Positions 38,420-51,415 of a stretch of DNA of 64,000 nt are shown here, one piece after another. Below the pieces are notes generated by a model. That model ran no database searches and had not been told where the DNA came from. It saw nothing but the letters and a program-made list of their open reading frames with translations. Numbering within the stretch: position 1 is the first letter of the stretch; each line of letters starts with the position of its first letter. Origin of the DNA: Primula veris (Eukaryota > Streptophyta > Magnoliopsida > Ericales > Primulaceae); the NCBI GenBank assembly GCA_963682055.1, contig OY821744.1, positions 22,482,967 to 22,546,966 of the forward strand, read 5' to 3'. The position numbers and the translations under genes were made by a program.

Positions 38420-40678
38420 GTGGCTGTGTCTGTAGATTTTCCTTATGGATTCTTTCGTGTGATAGTGATCTGATCTTGCAGATGGATCTTGTTTGTGGTT
38501 AGATAATGTGTTAGACAATCAGATGTTTTGATCTCCTCAGTTTTGATTTAATTCCATCTTTACTAGGCTGTCTTTACAAGGATATTTTCTGTTATGAAAT
38601 TGCATAATTATGGGGGGTTATTTTCTCTGATGGTGTTTATTTCGATAGATGGAGATTAGCGTGTGAACTTATGTTGGAGATTATTGCGTGAGTTTATGAT
38701 TATGTGACTTATATTTAATTCCATCTTGAACCTCTATTTTGTTCATGGGGCAGCTTTATTGGTTTTGTGGTTGCTGGTTAGGTCTTCCGATTGCGGGTTC
38801 TAGATCAAGAAGTTGGTTACGGCCTCAAATAAGAATAGAAAACAACAAACTTGGATTGTTAATCTCCTTTCTTAAATACCCTACAACCTCGAACAGTCGA
38901 AAATACTTCCAAAGAAGAAAAGATAACAAGAAGCTCAATAAGCAAAGGCAAAGGGTTTTAACCATAAAGAACCTTTCATCTTATACCATTCTGGGTAAAT
39001 ATATGTCTATATATATATTTACCCGATACGTAGTTAAATCATGATTTAATAGCTGAACTTTCGATATCCAGTAGTTGTTGTATAAATCCTGCTATTTAAT
39101 TACTGTTATGTAGATTGAAGCTATCGTTATTTTATTATAATACTGGAGCTGAATTTTCGAATAAATAGTAGCACTGCTGCAGCTTATTGTTAAGTATTTA
39201 CTGTGATTGTGGGTTAAAGTGTATAAGCACCCGTTTACAGTTAAAATGTAGAAAAATAGGGAGTTGGGGGGGGGGGTCGGAGGTAGATGAGTTAGTTGTC
39301 AGTCGGTTGTTGTCAGTCTTTTATATTTTTTTTAGGGTTCACGTGCCAAAAGTGGTTCCGGTGGGCCTGGTGCTCACGAAAAATACGGCAATAGCCGGCG
39401 TATGGTTTCATGAGGAGTTGACTCCATACGTGGATCTGAGGAGTGATCCGGCACTTTATTTGTGAATCCGACTTTATACACATTTGAGTCGTTTATCGAG
39501 TCACGCCACTTGGCGTAAGTAGTTGTAGTAGAGGAGGTTAGCGGAGGAGAAATAAAAAGATAAAATACATATATAATAACTAAATATATATGCATTGCAT
39601 TATTTATTTATTTTAGTTCGTTGACGTATATATATATATAATGAATAGTTGACTCACTCTTTTCCTTCGTTTTCTTGTCTTTGTTTATTTTATTATTCTA
39701 GGTGGAGGTTCGGATGTACAGAGTTCCAGGACAGGTTAAACTGTTGAGCGGGGCTGTGAGCGGGCTAGATTTTGGGTTGTGCGGGTAGCCTAGACACTCA
39801 GAGCCTATTTAGTTTGGTGTAATACTTTGTAAATGATGTACATTAAGAGTAGTTGTGTAGAAAATGTACTAAAGTAATATAATATTTTTTGTGTAATATA
39901 AGTCAGAAAAGTGTGCTTAGAAAATGGTATTTTCTTCTAGTATGTTTTCTTTAGTTTTTAAATTCATGTCTCGGGTTTTATTGAAATCTGGGGCGTGACA
40001 TCAAGACTGAAAAGATTTCTTGATTTCTCCATGTCTACATATCAAGAAATATATAAGTATATATATTTAGTCTGTCTGCATCCATTTGAAGCTAAATAAG
40101 CCAGTTACTAAATTCTAGATCTTTCAGAATGGGGCATGATTGGCTGCAGCTTATAAGCTAGTAAACGGACTTATATGTCCTTAAGAAAAGTTTGATTAAC
40201 TCATCGCTCAGCCTTCAATATTCTAAATTTTCAAGCAATAAAACAGAAAATAAAATAAAAAATTGTTCAGTTAGGCACCAAACACAGTACAACTTCTAAA
40301 CAAAAAGACAAACTACAAAGAAAAACTACAAAGAAAAACTTTGTAAGTTCCAAATAACATCGCAAATAGACCATTTTGGCAATTAAAAAAACTAAAGAAA
40401 CTAATAAGTTTTGGTAAATAGTACTTACCTGGTGCTGGCTGTTGTCGTCCAACACAAATTGGACCCGGCCCATTAAGTCCCTGACAAAATATGTAATCCT
40501 GAACCAAGCCTAATGAAAACGTCAACCAAAACATCACAATAAGAGAAACTAATATAAGCGCCAAGTTCCTAGTATTCGGTTCACACTTATCTAGAATCCT
40601 TCTTCGGAACTTGGTCTTAGCCTCCTCCGCTTCCGCACCAATGAGAAAGTCATTTCTGGTTTTAGCAGTCGTCTTCAT
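36310..40678 (-). CDS. Galactoside 2-alpha-L-fucosyltransferase-like (GT37, FUT1 family)
   Basis: The family transfers fucose from GDP-fucose to galactose on xyloglucan, arabinogalactan or related wall glycans in the Golgi. Two exons: 40678-40429 (250 nt) and 37727-36310 (1,418 nt, including TAG or similar stop), joined by a good donor (G|GTAAGTAC) and acceptor (TTATTGCAG|TG), giving 555 aa, the usual length. Exon 1 codes a basic cytosolic tail and one membrane anchor at about residues 37-60 (ALILVSLIVMFWLTFSLGL), i.e. type II. Exon 2 holds KLLGGLL, VVWVSYNGLGNRI, LLVDPAKDTADLFCEPFPDT, the GDP-fucose-binding IGVQIR motif and SRSTFGYVAQGLGELKPW, then a Cys-rich C-terminus. A second-exon-only start at 37758 exists but would lack the anchor and is intronic. 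The 2,701-bp intron contains a solo LTR. The acceptor sugar cannot be told from sequence. Confidence 0.9.
37819..40000 (+). mobile_element. Gypsy-like solo LTR (2,182 bp) inside the fucosyltransferase intron
   Basis: The unit begins TGTAATAACCCAAGTTTATA and ends ATCTGGGGCGTGACA, termini usual for large plant gypsy (chromovirus-type) LTRs. It is flanked by the exact duplication TCAAG (37814-37818 and 40001-40005). Two (AT)n microsatellites lie within it (about 38019-38052 and 38368-38406). No gag-pol sequence is present, so it is a solo LTR. It is antisense to the host gene and its left edge is 91 bp from the exon 2 acceptor. Without it the host intron would be 514 bp. Confidence 0.88.
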
Positions 40679-42000
40679 GACAAAATAATGGATTTCTTTT
40701 GTGTAATGAAAATCCGAATGGATTAATGCTTGTTATGTATTTGACCTTGAAATTGACATATTGGTGGAAGAAGTATATAAAAGGCATATGCAATCATAGC
40801 TAATTTACTGTTTTGTTTACTAAATAGTAAATAAATTAAAATAGTATTAAATCTTTTGTTCCTTTGTTCACACCCCAAATAAATGACTAAATTTAGCATT
40901 AAATGTATTTTCTGTAATCAAAGATATCAATGATATCTTAAACATATTTTTTTTCATAGATAGTTGGTATCTCAAATAGGGAATTAATTTCAAAATAAAT
41001 GACTGAATACAGCATTAAATATAGTAAGACTAATACAAAAACTCTGCAAATCAGATAAGAAATAATTCAAATTGAAGACAAGCTAGTTTTAAAATAAAAT
41101 GCCAAGTAACTCATGTGGATTTGGCTGTGCACATTGGGTGACACATCCTACTATTAGTGTTTAGTTATCTTTCAACAAAGAATTTTAGCGCCGCACTTGA
41201 TTACAAACTCATGTGACTTAGGTTAGCGATTCAAGACTCTCTTAGCAAAGGTTAGAAGGATCTGGCAGTTAGCCGAATACAAGTTGTTTAGTGCAATTAT
41301 AGCTAGCTTATATCTGTTCATATGTATCTTAAATAGTAATCATTATTGTTGTACAATTCTAACTACTGAGGCTTATAACTTAGCTTTACGTTTGTTGGAA
41401 TCAAGTATGTATATGGTTATGCGGACATGTATATCACATTGTCTTAAGCGAGGGAACAGGACCGAACAAGGGGAATTAACAAGAGATGGAGGTATAGAGA
41501 AAAAGCTTCTTGAGGAAAACCTGGAACCAAAAATTGACTTCAATGATACTAGTAAAGTTAAATATAAATCCAAGCTAGACGACTTAAAGAATGGTGGAAA
41601 GGGAAATTCTAAGAGATGAGCTCTTAAATAAAATAGCCAAATCCTTGAATCATTCTCCACCAGTGTTTATCTCAGAAAGTGATTCTCAAAAAGACGTCGA
41701 CATCAGATGTATGAGAGTTTGAAAGGGTCTCCTTGCATCGAAGGAATCTTCGACTCGAAAACATAGACTTCTAGAACGGCAAAACTGACGATAAGGAAAA
41801 AAGTGTAAGGAAAAAGAAGATTAAGAAGAAGATAGTAAAAGATGATAATGAAGAAGAAGAAAATGATGAGGTTGGTTAAGACGAATTCTATGAAAATGAG
41901 ATGATTACGAGCGAAATTCTTTTATATTGCTTCCCCACAATCTCTATATTATTTTACAATAATTATTTTATACGCATATTTTATCTCTATGGGGTCACAA
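40679..42000. other. Intergenic, upstream of the fucosyltransferase; no clear gene
   Basis: AT-rich. A run of Lys- and Glu-rich coding-like sequence at about 41450-41870 may belong to the FAR1-like relic that follows, but it has no recognisable domain and is broken by stops. Confidence 0.4.
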
Positions 42001-43000
42001 AATTCTTGAAAAAGTGCCAGAGAAGTATATTCTAAAACGATGGAAAAAATACTTGGTGAGAAGCCGCACCGGTGTAAAGGTAAGTTGTGCTAATTGGAAA
42101 AGTAGGTTTGGATGGCACCGGTTTGATAACATGTTAAATGTATCTCGTAAGTGTGCTAATAAATCCATGAATTCCGATAAAAAAGACTGCCTTTTTGTAG
42201 CTAGAATGACATAAACCATGGAGTTGATGGAGAAAATGAGTGTTGATGATTTTATAAATAATGAATGTAGTTGTTGTGTTTATTTGCAAGAGGCACCAAA
42301 AATTATTGGTGATCACTTTAAAGATTGTCGAAGAGGGCGTCCCCGGAAAATAGGCCCTAGTCCGAGGTTGAGAAAGCAGTTAAGAAGGCTGCTAAGAAGG
42401 GGACTAGAAAATCTAACAAAAATGACAAAAATGTGAATGTGCATATAATTAATGACAGTATGGACTGTATCGTCCAACGCTTCGTGAAGATAGTACAAAC
42501 TTTAATGCAGGTATTACTTAATATTAGATTTTTTTATATATAGTTTGTCTTTTACTTGAATGACATTTTAGTTCTGTATCAGGGATCTCATATGAATTTA
42601 CATGACAATGACTTTATGGACTGCTAGCTACCTTTCGATTCTTCCTCTAGATAGTACAAACTTCTTTGTAAGTATTACATAATTTTTGTTTTAGTTGATT
42701 GACATTTGGTTTTGCATTTCAGAAGAGTACCGGTGGCAGTGGTGTTTCAGAATCCTATCGCCCGACTCACCGTGAGAATACAGACTTCTATGTATGCCTT
42801 AAATCATTTTAGCTATGTTGTTTTCCTATTTTTATTTTTTCTGAGTGCATAAACTTCTACTCTATATTACTTCATTTTAGCTAATTTTTTGTCATTTTTA
42901 TTTTGCTTGAATGACATTTGGTTTCTATATCAGGCATCTCATATTAGTCAAGCTGATACCGGGGGATTTGATATGAATTTTGAGTAGATTTCATTTGGCA
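42001..43000 (+). pseudogene. FAR1/MULE-transposase-like relic (C-terminal part)
   Basis: The frame at 42014 begins VPEKYILKRWKKY, close to the (L/I)PxxYILxRW block that follows the SWIM finger in FAR1-related and MULE proteins. Two further blocks, RFDNMLNVSRKCANK (about 42119-42165) and a basic GRPRKIGPSPRLRK (about 42335-42376), fit the C-terminal region of that family. Stops and frame changes break it (for example TAA at 42212-42214). Further short exon-like pieces follow to about 43000 with GT/AG borders. No zinc finger or DDE core is found upstream, so it is a fragment. Family assignment rests on short motifs and is moderate. Confidence 0.42.
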
Positions 43001-43552
43001 TCGGTATAGTTTCCTTTCCATGTCTAGTTTTTTCTCTTTCGATTTATATATGAGTTTATTAAATAACAAAATTAACAGTAATAATTTCTTGGCATGTTCT
43101 CCAGATCACATCCGAATTGCTATGTTTTTCTTCATGATCAGAGCTGCTATTTCATTGTTACTGGAGTTTTTGCTGGTTGGCGCCTTTTGATTTTATTCTT
43201 GTCCGATTTGGTTGTATTTTCGGAAATTGTGGATTGATTTTGTCCATCATTTGACATTGAATATAACTTGTTTTTTTGAAATCAGTTTGTTACTTGGTGG
43301 TGTTTGATACTAATTCTTGATGGTTATCGCCATATTTGATTTTGTCAATTTCAAACCGGTTTGGTCCTTGTTTGGGGATTTGCAAATGTACGCTTTTTGT
43401 ATAGTTTTTTCGATGGGAATTTTGCAATTATGTTGTTTGATTGTGTAGTTTCTAAGTTTCTCATCCTACAAGGCTTTGTTTTTTGTACAATTCATATACA
43501 TTTATTTTGCAAAGGTTTTTGTTTAGGTGTATTTTTAAGTGACCAAAAAACT
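43001..43552. other. Intergenic; no gene seen
   Basis: T-rich DNA left of the copia insertion. It may be the 3' flank of the FAR1-like relic. No motif was recognised. Confidence 0.4.
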
Positions 43553-43557
43553 AATAC

Positions 43558-43766
43558 TGTTGTAGGATATTATTGGGCTTATCTTGGTCTTTTCTAGCAT
43601 ATGTAACTCTATCCTCTATTATATAAAGAGGGTCAGGGTCTCTTGATGTATCTCTTGATACACTTGTATTAATGAATAAACACTTCGTCTGTTGTCTCTC
43701 ATAGCTCTCTCTATATCTATACATATCTCTATATATATCTATAACGAGCTAATATGTCACACAACA
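43558..43766 (+). repeat. 5' LTR of complete copia element
   Basis: 209 bp, TGTTGTAGGATATT...CACACAACA. A TATA-like box (TATATAAAG) lies near 43618. It differs from the 3' LTR at only three positions by eye (tttt/tttc, cttg/ctcg, atag/atac). The 5-bp TSD AATAC precedes it at 43553-43557. Confidence 0.93.
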
Positions 43767-46700
43767 CGTTATCGGCACTTTGCTCGCGAAGAATAGGATA
43801 TACGCTCACGGATATTGGAGATTTTTAGTAAACGGACGGATATTGGGTATTTATAAACCTTGAGGTTTATCCGGGTTTTTAGGGTTTTGCTATATCGACC
43901 TTCATCAACATACCGTGCGTAAGGTACCGAATTCAAAACTTAATTTATTCCATATATGTGATCGCACGTATTATTTTATGGATAACTAAAACATGATAAA
44001 TATCCCGTAGTATATAATCCATGTGTATTAGAGTTTATTACTTGTATGGATAACTATATATGATCGTAACACACATATTGTTGATTATAAAATCATATTT
44101 GTTGATAAGATCATACAAAATAACCCAAATCATGTAATTGTAAAACATGTATTAATCTGTCGGATTAAATCTGCAACAAACTGAAACGTATGTACTGATT
44201 TGTAATTCTCTGAAAGCTGTAAACTATTCTGGAAATTACTCAAGGACTAAACTGAAACATGTCTGAAATTATGGACTGAAGCAGTAATAATGCTATAAAT
44301 AGATATATAGTTTGCTGAAATTACACGGATAGTCCATGTAGTATATTACATGTATAAAAACAGTATATATGTGTTATAAAAGTCAATATTCGGTCTAAAT
44401 ATTCACCCACATGCATATATATATTTATTAAAAAGGCAAGTGAATAAAAATTGCATGTTAATTGAATAAATTGATATGTTTCAATGTATATTTAACCACT
44501 TTGCATGTTAAAAATTACCATATATAGAATTAATTGGTAATTAAAAATATATTGTTTTGCTTGCATGTTAAAACTACCATGTATAGAATTATTCATATGG
44601 AGATAAACATATATAATTGATTGATATCTTGTTAGTGTAATCATATCTTTTGATATTATCATATATAAATATCACATATACCAGTAAATTATTGTATTGG
44701 ATCTAATTGATTTGATTTGATATGTTAGAATCTTTATGGATTGATTGATAATCTTAAATTGATTTGATTTGATATGTTAGAATCTTTATGAATTGATTGA
44801 TAATCTTAAATTGATTTGTTTATAACACCAAATCTCCTGCATGATTAGATAGATCCTAAAATATATTTACTGCCTGTTTATATATATGTGGTTAATCTAG
44901 ATAGATATTCTCTATGCTGTTAATATTATTGCCATATATAAAATGCGAAAATCATATATATTCACATTTAAGTTGGAAAAATTATGAATCTTCCCCAAAT
45001 AGGCTCACCTATTTGGATACGATGTCTAGGAAAGATAAAGGCGGAAGTCGTTCTCCTAATGAGTTCGGTTTTTAAGAGGCATTCGTGCCCACCCCTCTCA
45101 CCGTCTTTCCTGGTCGTGTTCAAATAGAGCTACCGAAAGGGGTTGACTAAATAATAATTTCCCCGAGTGTGTTTATATAGTGATGTATGTTTCGCCAAAT
45201 TGGTATTTCAGTATCGACCCGTCGTTCGATCAATGAGAACCGATTCACATGAGAAGAAAAACTAATGTTTTCGAACCTGTCGTTTCGGGAAAAAAGTTTG
45301 TGCTTGTGCAAACCATAAACATATAAACCAGTCGTTTTATATGAAAAATAATCCAGAACTCCCAACACATGTTGGATGCCATCTATGATGAGAAAAATCG
45401 CAAAACATACTTGCGAAATGACTGTTTAGACGTTGATGTTATCCGTCACCACATGTTAGTCACCCTGATGTGTGAAAATGTGATGCCCAAATTTTTTTGG
45501 ATGCCATCCTTGATGAATAAAACACGAGTTTGTTGTTACCATCAGGATGAATGCTAAGGCGTTGATTTTATTCCGCCGCCACATTTGAGACGTGATGACA
45601 TCTATGGTGAACAAATGTCTGAAATTGACATATGGGACCAATCCTTCACCAAAATACTAGCTTGGAAATTGTATTCCATAAGCAGTATCGTGAATTTATA
45701 TTCACCATGTTCCTTTATCGCCCATCTGTTATTGGATAAGAAAATTACCCCGGTGAGTAGTTTTAATCCTATTGGGTCAATGGAGAATTGTTTGCCTGAT
45801 ATTAATGCTCTTCGTGTACATTTTTTTTCCACGAATCGAGAACCGAGACAAGTGTTATTTGTCTTGAACTGTCGCGATCTCGATGAATCACCTAGCCAAG
45901 CGAGATTTTAGACAATCATCAAAATCGAGAACCTGTGGCTCCAAGACAGTAATTGAAAGGAACAATATGGTCCATTGTCACAAAGCAAGAGATAATGCTC
46001 AAAGAGGCAACTCTATGCTATAAAGACAAAGGTCATGCACGGTTACTCCTTAAATAGTTCAAAACTATTATAAAAGTGGAAAAACCGATGCTAATGTGGT
46101 TAAAGATAACTGAAAGGAAACATTTGAGACCCCCGGTTTTGTGGCTCAAATAAGTTTGGTACCTTTCTTTATTGATTTTGATAAATCATTGAGCCATTTT
46201 TTCGCTCATCATCTGGATTATGTTTTTCCATTTGGATTATGATTTTTCCATTTGGACATACTTTTGGATTATGGTTTGCCTGTTTACAAAATTTCTCGAA
46301 ATAATTTAAAGTGTTTTGAGCAAATTCCTTTGACAAATGTGACCAAACTTTAAATTATGAAATTTTAGGCAATACTTGTGGGATAGTTGATTTTTTTTGG
46401 AAATAGTGGGTAACAGTGTACCACATAATTTCACCAACTATTTGCCTAAAAGAGTACTCAGTGACAACGATTCTGGACATGTCGTTCCAAATCAAAATAT
46501 TTGGTAAAACCAAATTGATTTGTCAAATATGAGGTCTTATACTCATGTAGGTCCTGCCGTACCTTGTTGAGTTATAAAATATTCGAGAAAACCAGTGTTA
46601 CCTGGTAATAGCTCATGAAAGAATTGAAATTTCTTTACATAGTCTCCATTTAATACGACCAAAAGCGTATTTTAGAGGAGTTGGAATGTCTTTCAAGTGG

Positions 46701-49700
46701 TTGCTACCACATTCTTTAAAGCATTTAAAGTTACCTTATCATTTCGCCTGTCGTCGAATGATAAAGAATTTAGATGCTAAGACATGATTGTCTGTACTAT
46801 CATTCGCCTGTCGTCGATTGATAAGAGCATTTTGATATTGTGGATTGACCGGATGAGATATTCCCGGGTCAAAAGACAATGCTTAATTTATAATCGCATC
46901 GTATTTGGATTCTTTCTGAGAATATATTTCGTGATTAATCCGAAATTCATGCCACTAATGCTCACTTTGAAAGACTAGTATGTGTAAAGATCACGAAATG
47001 AACTCGTAGAATTATTGTAAATAATTGAAGGAGTTATTGTGGACTTATCCAACCATAAGACGGACCATAAATATAAATGGTTATGGTTGATGCATCGACA
47101 ATAGGTCACATGATTATTGTTGTCCACAGAAATGCAGCATTTCCCAAACTTTTAGCCCTATCATTAAGTTGATGGCTCATGATCCGGATTATCCTGAAAA
47201 GTCTAGTCGACTTGATAATTACGAAGAGTAAGAATCGAAATTCCGATTTGAATTACTTGAGTTTGGAAATTGAAATTGAACATCCTGTCGATTATGTTCA
47301 GACCCAAATGGACTCACGGAAAGTTTGATGATGCGACTGCAAATGGTTGCACGCACTTCTTGGTCTTGCACACCAAGATTTATATTTCTATGTGGGGTCA
47401 TGCTATTTTGCTGCATTGGTCCGTCTGAGGCCCATAGTCACTCAAAACACTAAATGCGTACCAGTTGGTTACTGGTTATGAGCCAGATGCCTCATATGAA
47501 CGCGTGTTTGAGTGCTTAATATTTTGATTGAGCCGCTATAGCGTTCAAAATATGGACCTCTGAGGAGACATAAGTCGATTATGAATCCCCTGCCTATCAT
47601 TTGATAGAGCAACCTTGGCAAGCGATCTCTTTACCGCATGATATGCGAAAGTGACATCGCTAAGACTGTTCTCCCCGTCGTTAGGGGGAGATTTGCATGT
47701 TACCGTTGATAAAGAACGACGTGAAGTAACATGGCATAACCCACTCAGTCTTAGCTTGATCCCCAAAACTGCACTTAGTGATAAGTAAGTGCATAGACTC
47801 CCTCAAGTCTAACTAAATGCCAGACGCATTTAATGATTTATGAGATGTCACGAGATCATTTATACCTGCTGCAAAATGCTTGCAAGGATAGACGTCCCTG
47901 TCGGACGCCGTGTTCCTGTCGTAACACGTTGCTTTGGCCGAACCCGCCAAGCAAATGACGCTGCCGTCGGCCGTCAGTCTATCATCCTTCCTAATATATG
48001 AGGAATTTGACCGGTTCTTAATTCGTTCAGCCCCAGAGGTGGTGAACTGAAACTCGTTTGTCGCACGAGATTACAAAGGATCTAGGAGATGTGTGATTCC
48101 TCCTCATCCTGAGAATCTTGAAATATCTGTCGATCATGATATCTTAGACGATATTGAAGCAAAACGAGACTGTCATTGATTACTTATTCATATATTCGGT
48201 GACGACTGATAATATGAGTAAATTATGACAGAGAACCATGTACCGTTGCCTGAAGTCAACGGAGAATAGACTGTACTAATGGAAACTTAAAATCCAAGCA
48301 GACTCCTTAGCGAAAGTGTGTTCCGACCTGTAGATCCAACACCACCAATGTTAAACGAGTTCGTTTATTTGGTTATTCGTAAGGAAAAGTGATGAGAATA
48401 ATGAGATTGTAGAATGCTCGCCTAGTAGCGCAAGGCTTCTCTCACACATTGGAATTGATTACGAGATGGTTGATTTCTTCGTAATGGACATTATAACAGT
48501 CCCCTACTTTACCAGTTTAGTAGTTTCCAGAAAACTGAGTATGCAGCCATGTGATTGTGGTCACTGTTTTATCTCTATGAGAATTTAGACAAAAAGATAT
48601 AAATGAAGGTCCCTGTGTGACTTCATGTGCTTAAATCAAGTAGTTCCTGACCACGGAACACGATCTCAATTAAATGAGACGTTCACTATATGGATTAATA
48701 TAATCCGAGCGGATGTGCTATACCCGCCTAAGTGAGTACTTGATTAGCTTGGGATACTTGAACAAGTATTATGCCCTTGCGTGTTTTATAACGTGATCCA
48801 TTTTTTTTGTCTTTGCCTTCGAGATGAAGGATCTTGGGAAGACACGGTAGTGACTCAGCCTGATGATCGAGTCCCGTAAAGATTGAATTTAAGTCCATGA
48901 TTCAGACTACACCCAGAAGGTGTTATGACGTTTTAGTCATTATGACGCCAAGTCGTCAGATTCTCCCATGATCGTTCGATCATTAGACATTGATATAGAC
49001 CCGGTCCGTCCCTGATGAGACGACAAAGAGATATTGAACCATGATGTTCATATCTAAGTACAATAAGCGCATCATTGTACTTGGTCTAATGTACTAGGAT
49101 GAACATCTTGTCTGTTATGAATGGTATAGCTCGACACAGAATCGCGCTAACACGCTGCCATCGAAATGGCATAAAAGACATTTTCCCATTATCTTAAGGT
49201 AACTGTGGATGAGGGCTTGTCTTATCCCATTTGCGTCATCGAGTGTACCTACCCCTTCGGTACTCGAATTAACGCAACCCTTTTTTCGGTTATACCGATG
49301 CCGGTTACTTGCCAGACCCGCATAAGAGATATTCCTAACATGGTCTGTCTTTACCATTAGGAATAAGGCAATATCTTGGAGGTCTTGGAATGACTCCAAA
49401 CGAATCACTCTGATCTACTCGTGCTCTATGAGACGACTAGAGAGTGTATATGGTTTCGAGCTTGTATTAGCCATATTTGAATTACATATGCTCTGTCTCA
49501 CGATCCAGATAAAACACTTGTCTTATTTGAGGACAACTTGTTGTGATCGATCAAGAGAGACATGAGTAGATTATGCTATTTAGCATTTCTTGCCGAAATA
49601 AATCTTCACATATGAAGTTTAATAGCATCCAATTGAATGCTCGTTCTATTCCATGTTAGATTTTCTTGCATCCAGTCGTGTGCAAGTAAATGAAGCATAC

Positions 49701-50371
49701 AGTCGAATGCTCGTACTCTTTCTTGAAATATGAAATCCTTGCACCCAGTCGAGTGCAAGTGAGGGGGAGCATCCAAGTGAATGCTTATGGCACTAATTAA
49801 TACTTAGTCGAAATTCTCGCACCCTGTCATGTGCAAGTGAGGGGAGCATCCAGTCGCATGCTTGTGTACTCTTTTTTTGTCCTTAGACCAAGGTTTTTTC
49901 CCACTGGGTTTTCCTTGGCAAGGTTTTTAGCGAGACACGTTCCCATCATACCTCACTTAAGATTGCCGAAATTAGGGGGAGTATCCTGTTGTATACTTCT
50001 TACCGCTGTGTACTCTTTTGTCCTTCGACTAGAGGTTTTTCCCACTGGGTTTATTCTAGCAAGGTTTTGATGAGGCACCTGTTTTGTGGTTGATCCCTAC
50101 TACTACCATTGTTGCACTCTTTTTCCTTCGATCAGAGATTTTCCCATTGGGTTTGCTCTGGCAAGGTTTTGATGAGGCACACTGTTTTGTGGTTAGTTAC
50201 TTACATGATATTTCGGTCTATATCATTCGGCTATACAGTTTCTCCTAGGTACCGGTTTTGTCCCACACTGGGTTTTCCGGCCCTAAGGTTTTTATGTGTT
50301 TAGCACTGCGAATGAACTCGACTCACATCGACAACATGAAGACGAAGAAATCAAGACGTCCAAAGGGGGAG
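43767..50371 (+). mobile_element. Internal region of a complete but coding-defective copia element
   Basis: The whole insertion is 43558-50580 (7,023 bp). A block directly after the 5' LTR (CGTTATCGGCACTTTGCTCG) is where the primer-binding site should be; the tRNA is not assigned. Decayed Gag may lie at about 45000-46100, with a possible zinc-knuckle remnant (CYKDKGHA) near 46010-46045. Integrase pieces lie at about 46600-47500. The ARIDVPVG linker is near 47885, and reverse-transcriptase blocks run at about 48310-48850 (KRKCVPT-like, VVSRKL, FEMKDLGK-like). The stretch resembling MIVRSLDID lies at about 48965-49000. A polypurine tract AAAGGGGGAG occupies 50362-50371. No frame longer than ~110 codons survives. 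The blocks match 1-3395 collinearly, lesions included. Confidence 0.9.
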
Positions 50372-50580
50372 TGTTGTAGGATATTATTGGGCTTATCTTG
50401 GTCTTTCCTAGCATATGTAACTCTATCCTCTATTATATAAAGAGGGTCAGGGTCTCTTGATGTATCTCTCGATACACTTGTATTAATGAATAAACACTTC
50501 GTCTGTTGTCTCTCATACCTCTCTCTATATCTATACATATCTCTATATATATCTATAACGAGCTAATATGTCACACAACA
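50372..50580 (+). repeat. 3' LTR of complete copia element
   Basis: 209 bp, nearly identical to 43558-43766, followed by the target duplication AATAC at 50581-50585. The duplication and the paired LTRs prove an intact insertion. Confidence 0.93.
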
Positions 50581-50585
50581 AATAC

Positions 50586-51415
50586 CATATATAAAATCAT
50601 AGCAAGAAAAGACTATGAAATCGTAATTCACAAATAATAGTGTTAGATAGTTTTATTAATCTAATTATACAGTCACACTTTTAACGAAATTTTTTTATGA
50701 AAAAAGACTAGGAAAAATAAACAAACTAGATAATGTACTTTGAAAGTATGTTAGGTTTAATAAGTATGAGAAATCAAAATTCAAATGTCCAAAAGCTAAT
50801 TGGAACTCAAATTTCAAGTCGACCCCATTTTTCCTAATTAATGAAATTCGCACATTATCTTGTCACCTAAGTGAGTGTGATATTGAGTGGGGTTGTGGTA
50901 AAACACTTTTGGCTTAGAAGTTAGAATGTGTTCTTTGCAAATAAAGTCAATTTTTGGCTTTCCCACTCCAATTTAGTTGAAGGAAATCATTATATCTATT
51001 TTAAATATTTGATACGGTTTTGGTAATGAATGTCTCCGGCGTATCGTTTAAGCATTTAATACATTTCCAAATTCAATTTGCATTCAATATCGATATTATT
51101 GCATTTATAACATAACACTATTGAATTACCAATTATATGCATTAACTTACTCAAGTTATGTAAATTTTAGTTATGAATTACTATAAAAAGTTAAATGCAA
51201 CAAATTCATTACATTTTTAACCAATATTGTTAGTTTTTTCCTATTTGATAATAGGAGTAACTTGTCAAAAACATAACGAGGAATTAAAGGAGTTCATTTG
51301 TAGGTTTGAGGTACATAACAAACGTGGAATCTTGTAAGACTTAAGTACTACTATAATATGAGCCAATATGCTTATTTTGAAGCTTTAGATATCAACAGTA
51401 GATACGTTTGCTGCA
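50586..51415. other. Intergenic; no gene seen
   Basis: AT-rich DNA between the copia element and the inverted-terminus elements. Nothing recognisable. Confidence 0.45.

Noticed and set aside
45369..45911. Open frames of 62-108 codons inside the copia element as separate genes
   Set aside because: They lie in the degraded Gag region of a bounded element and show no independent domain.
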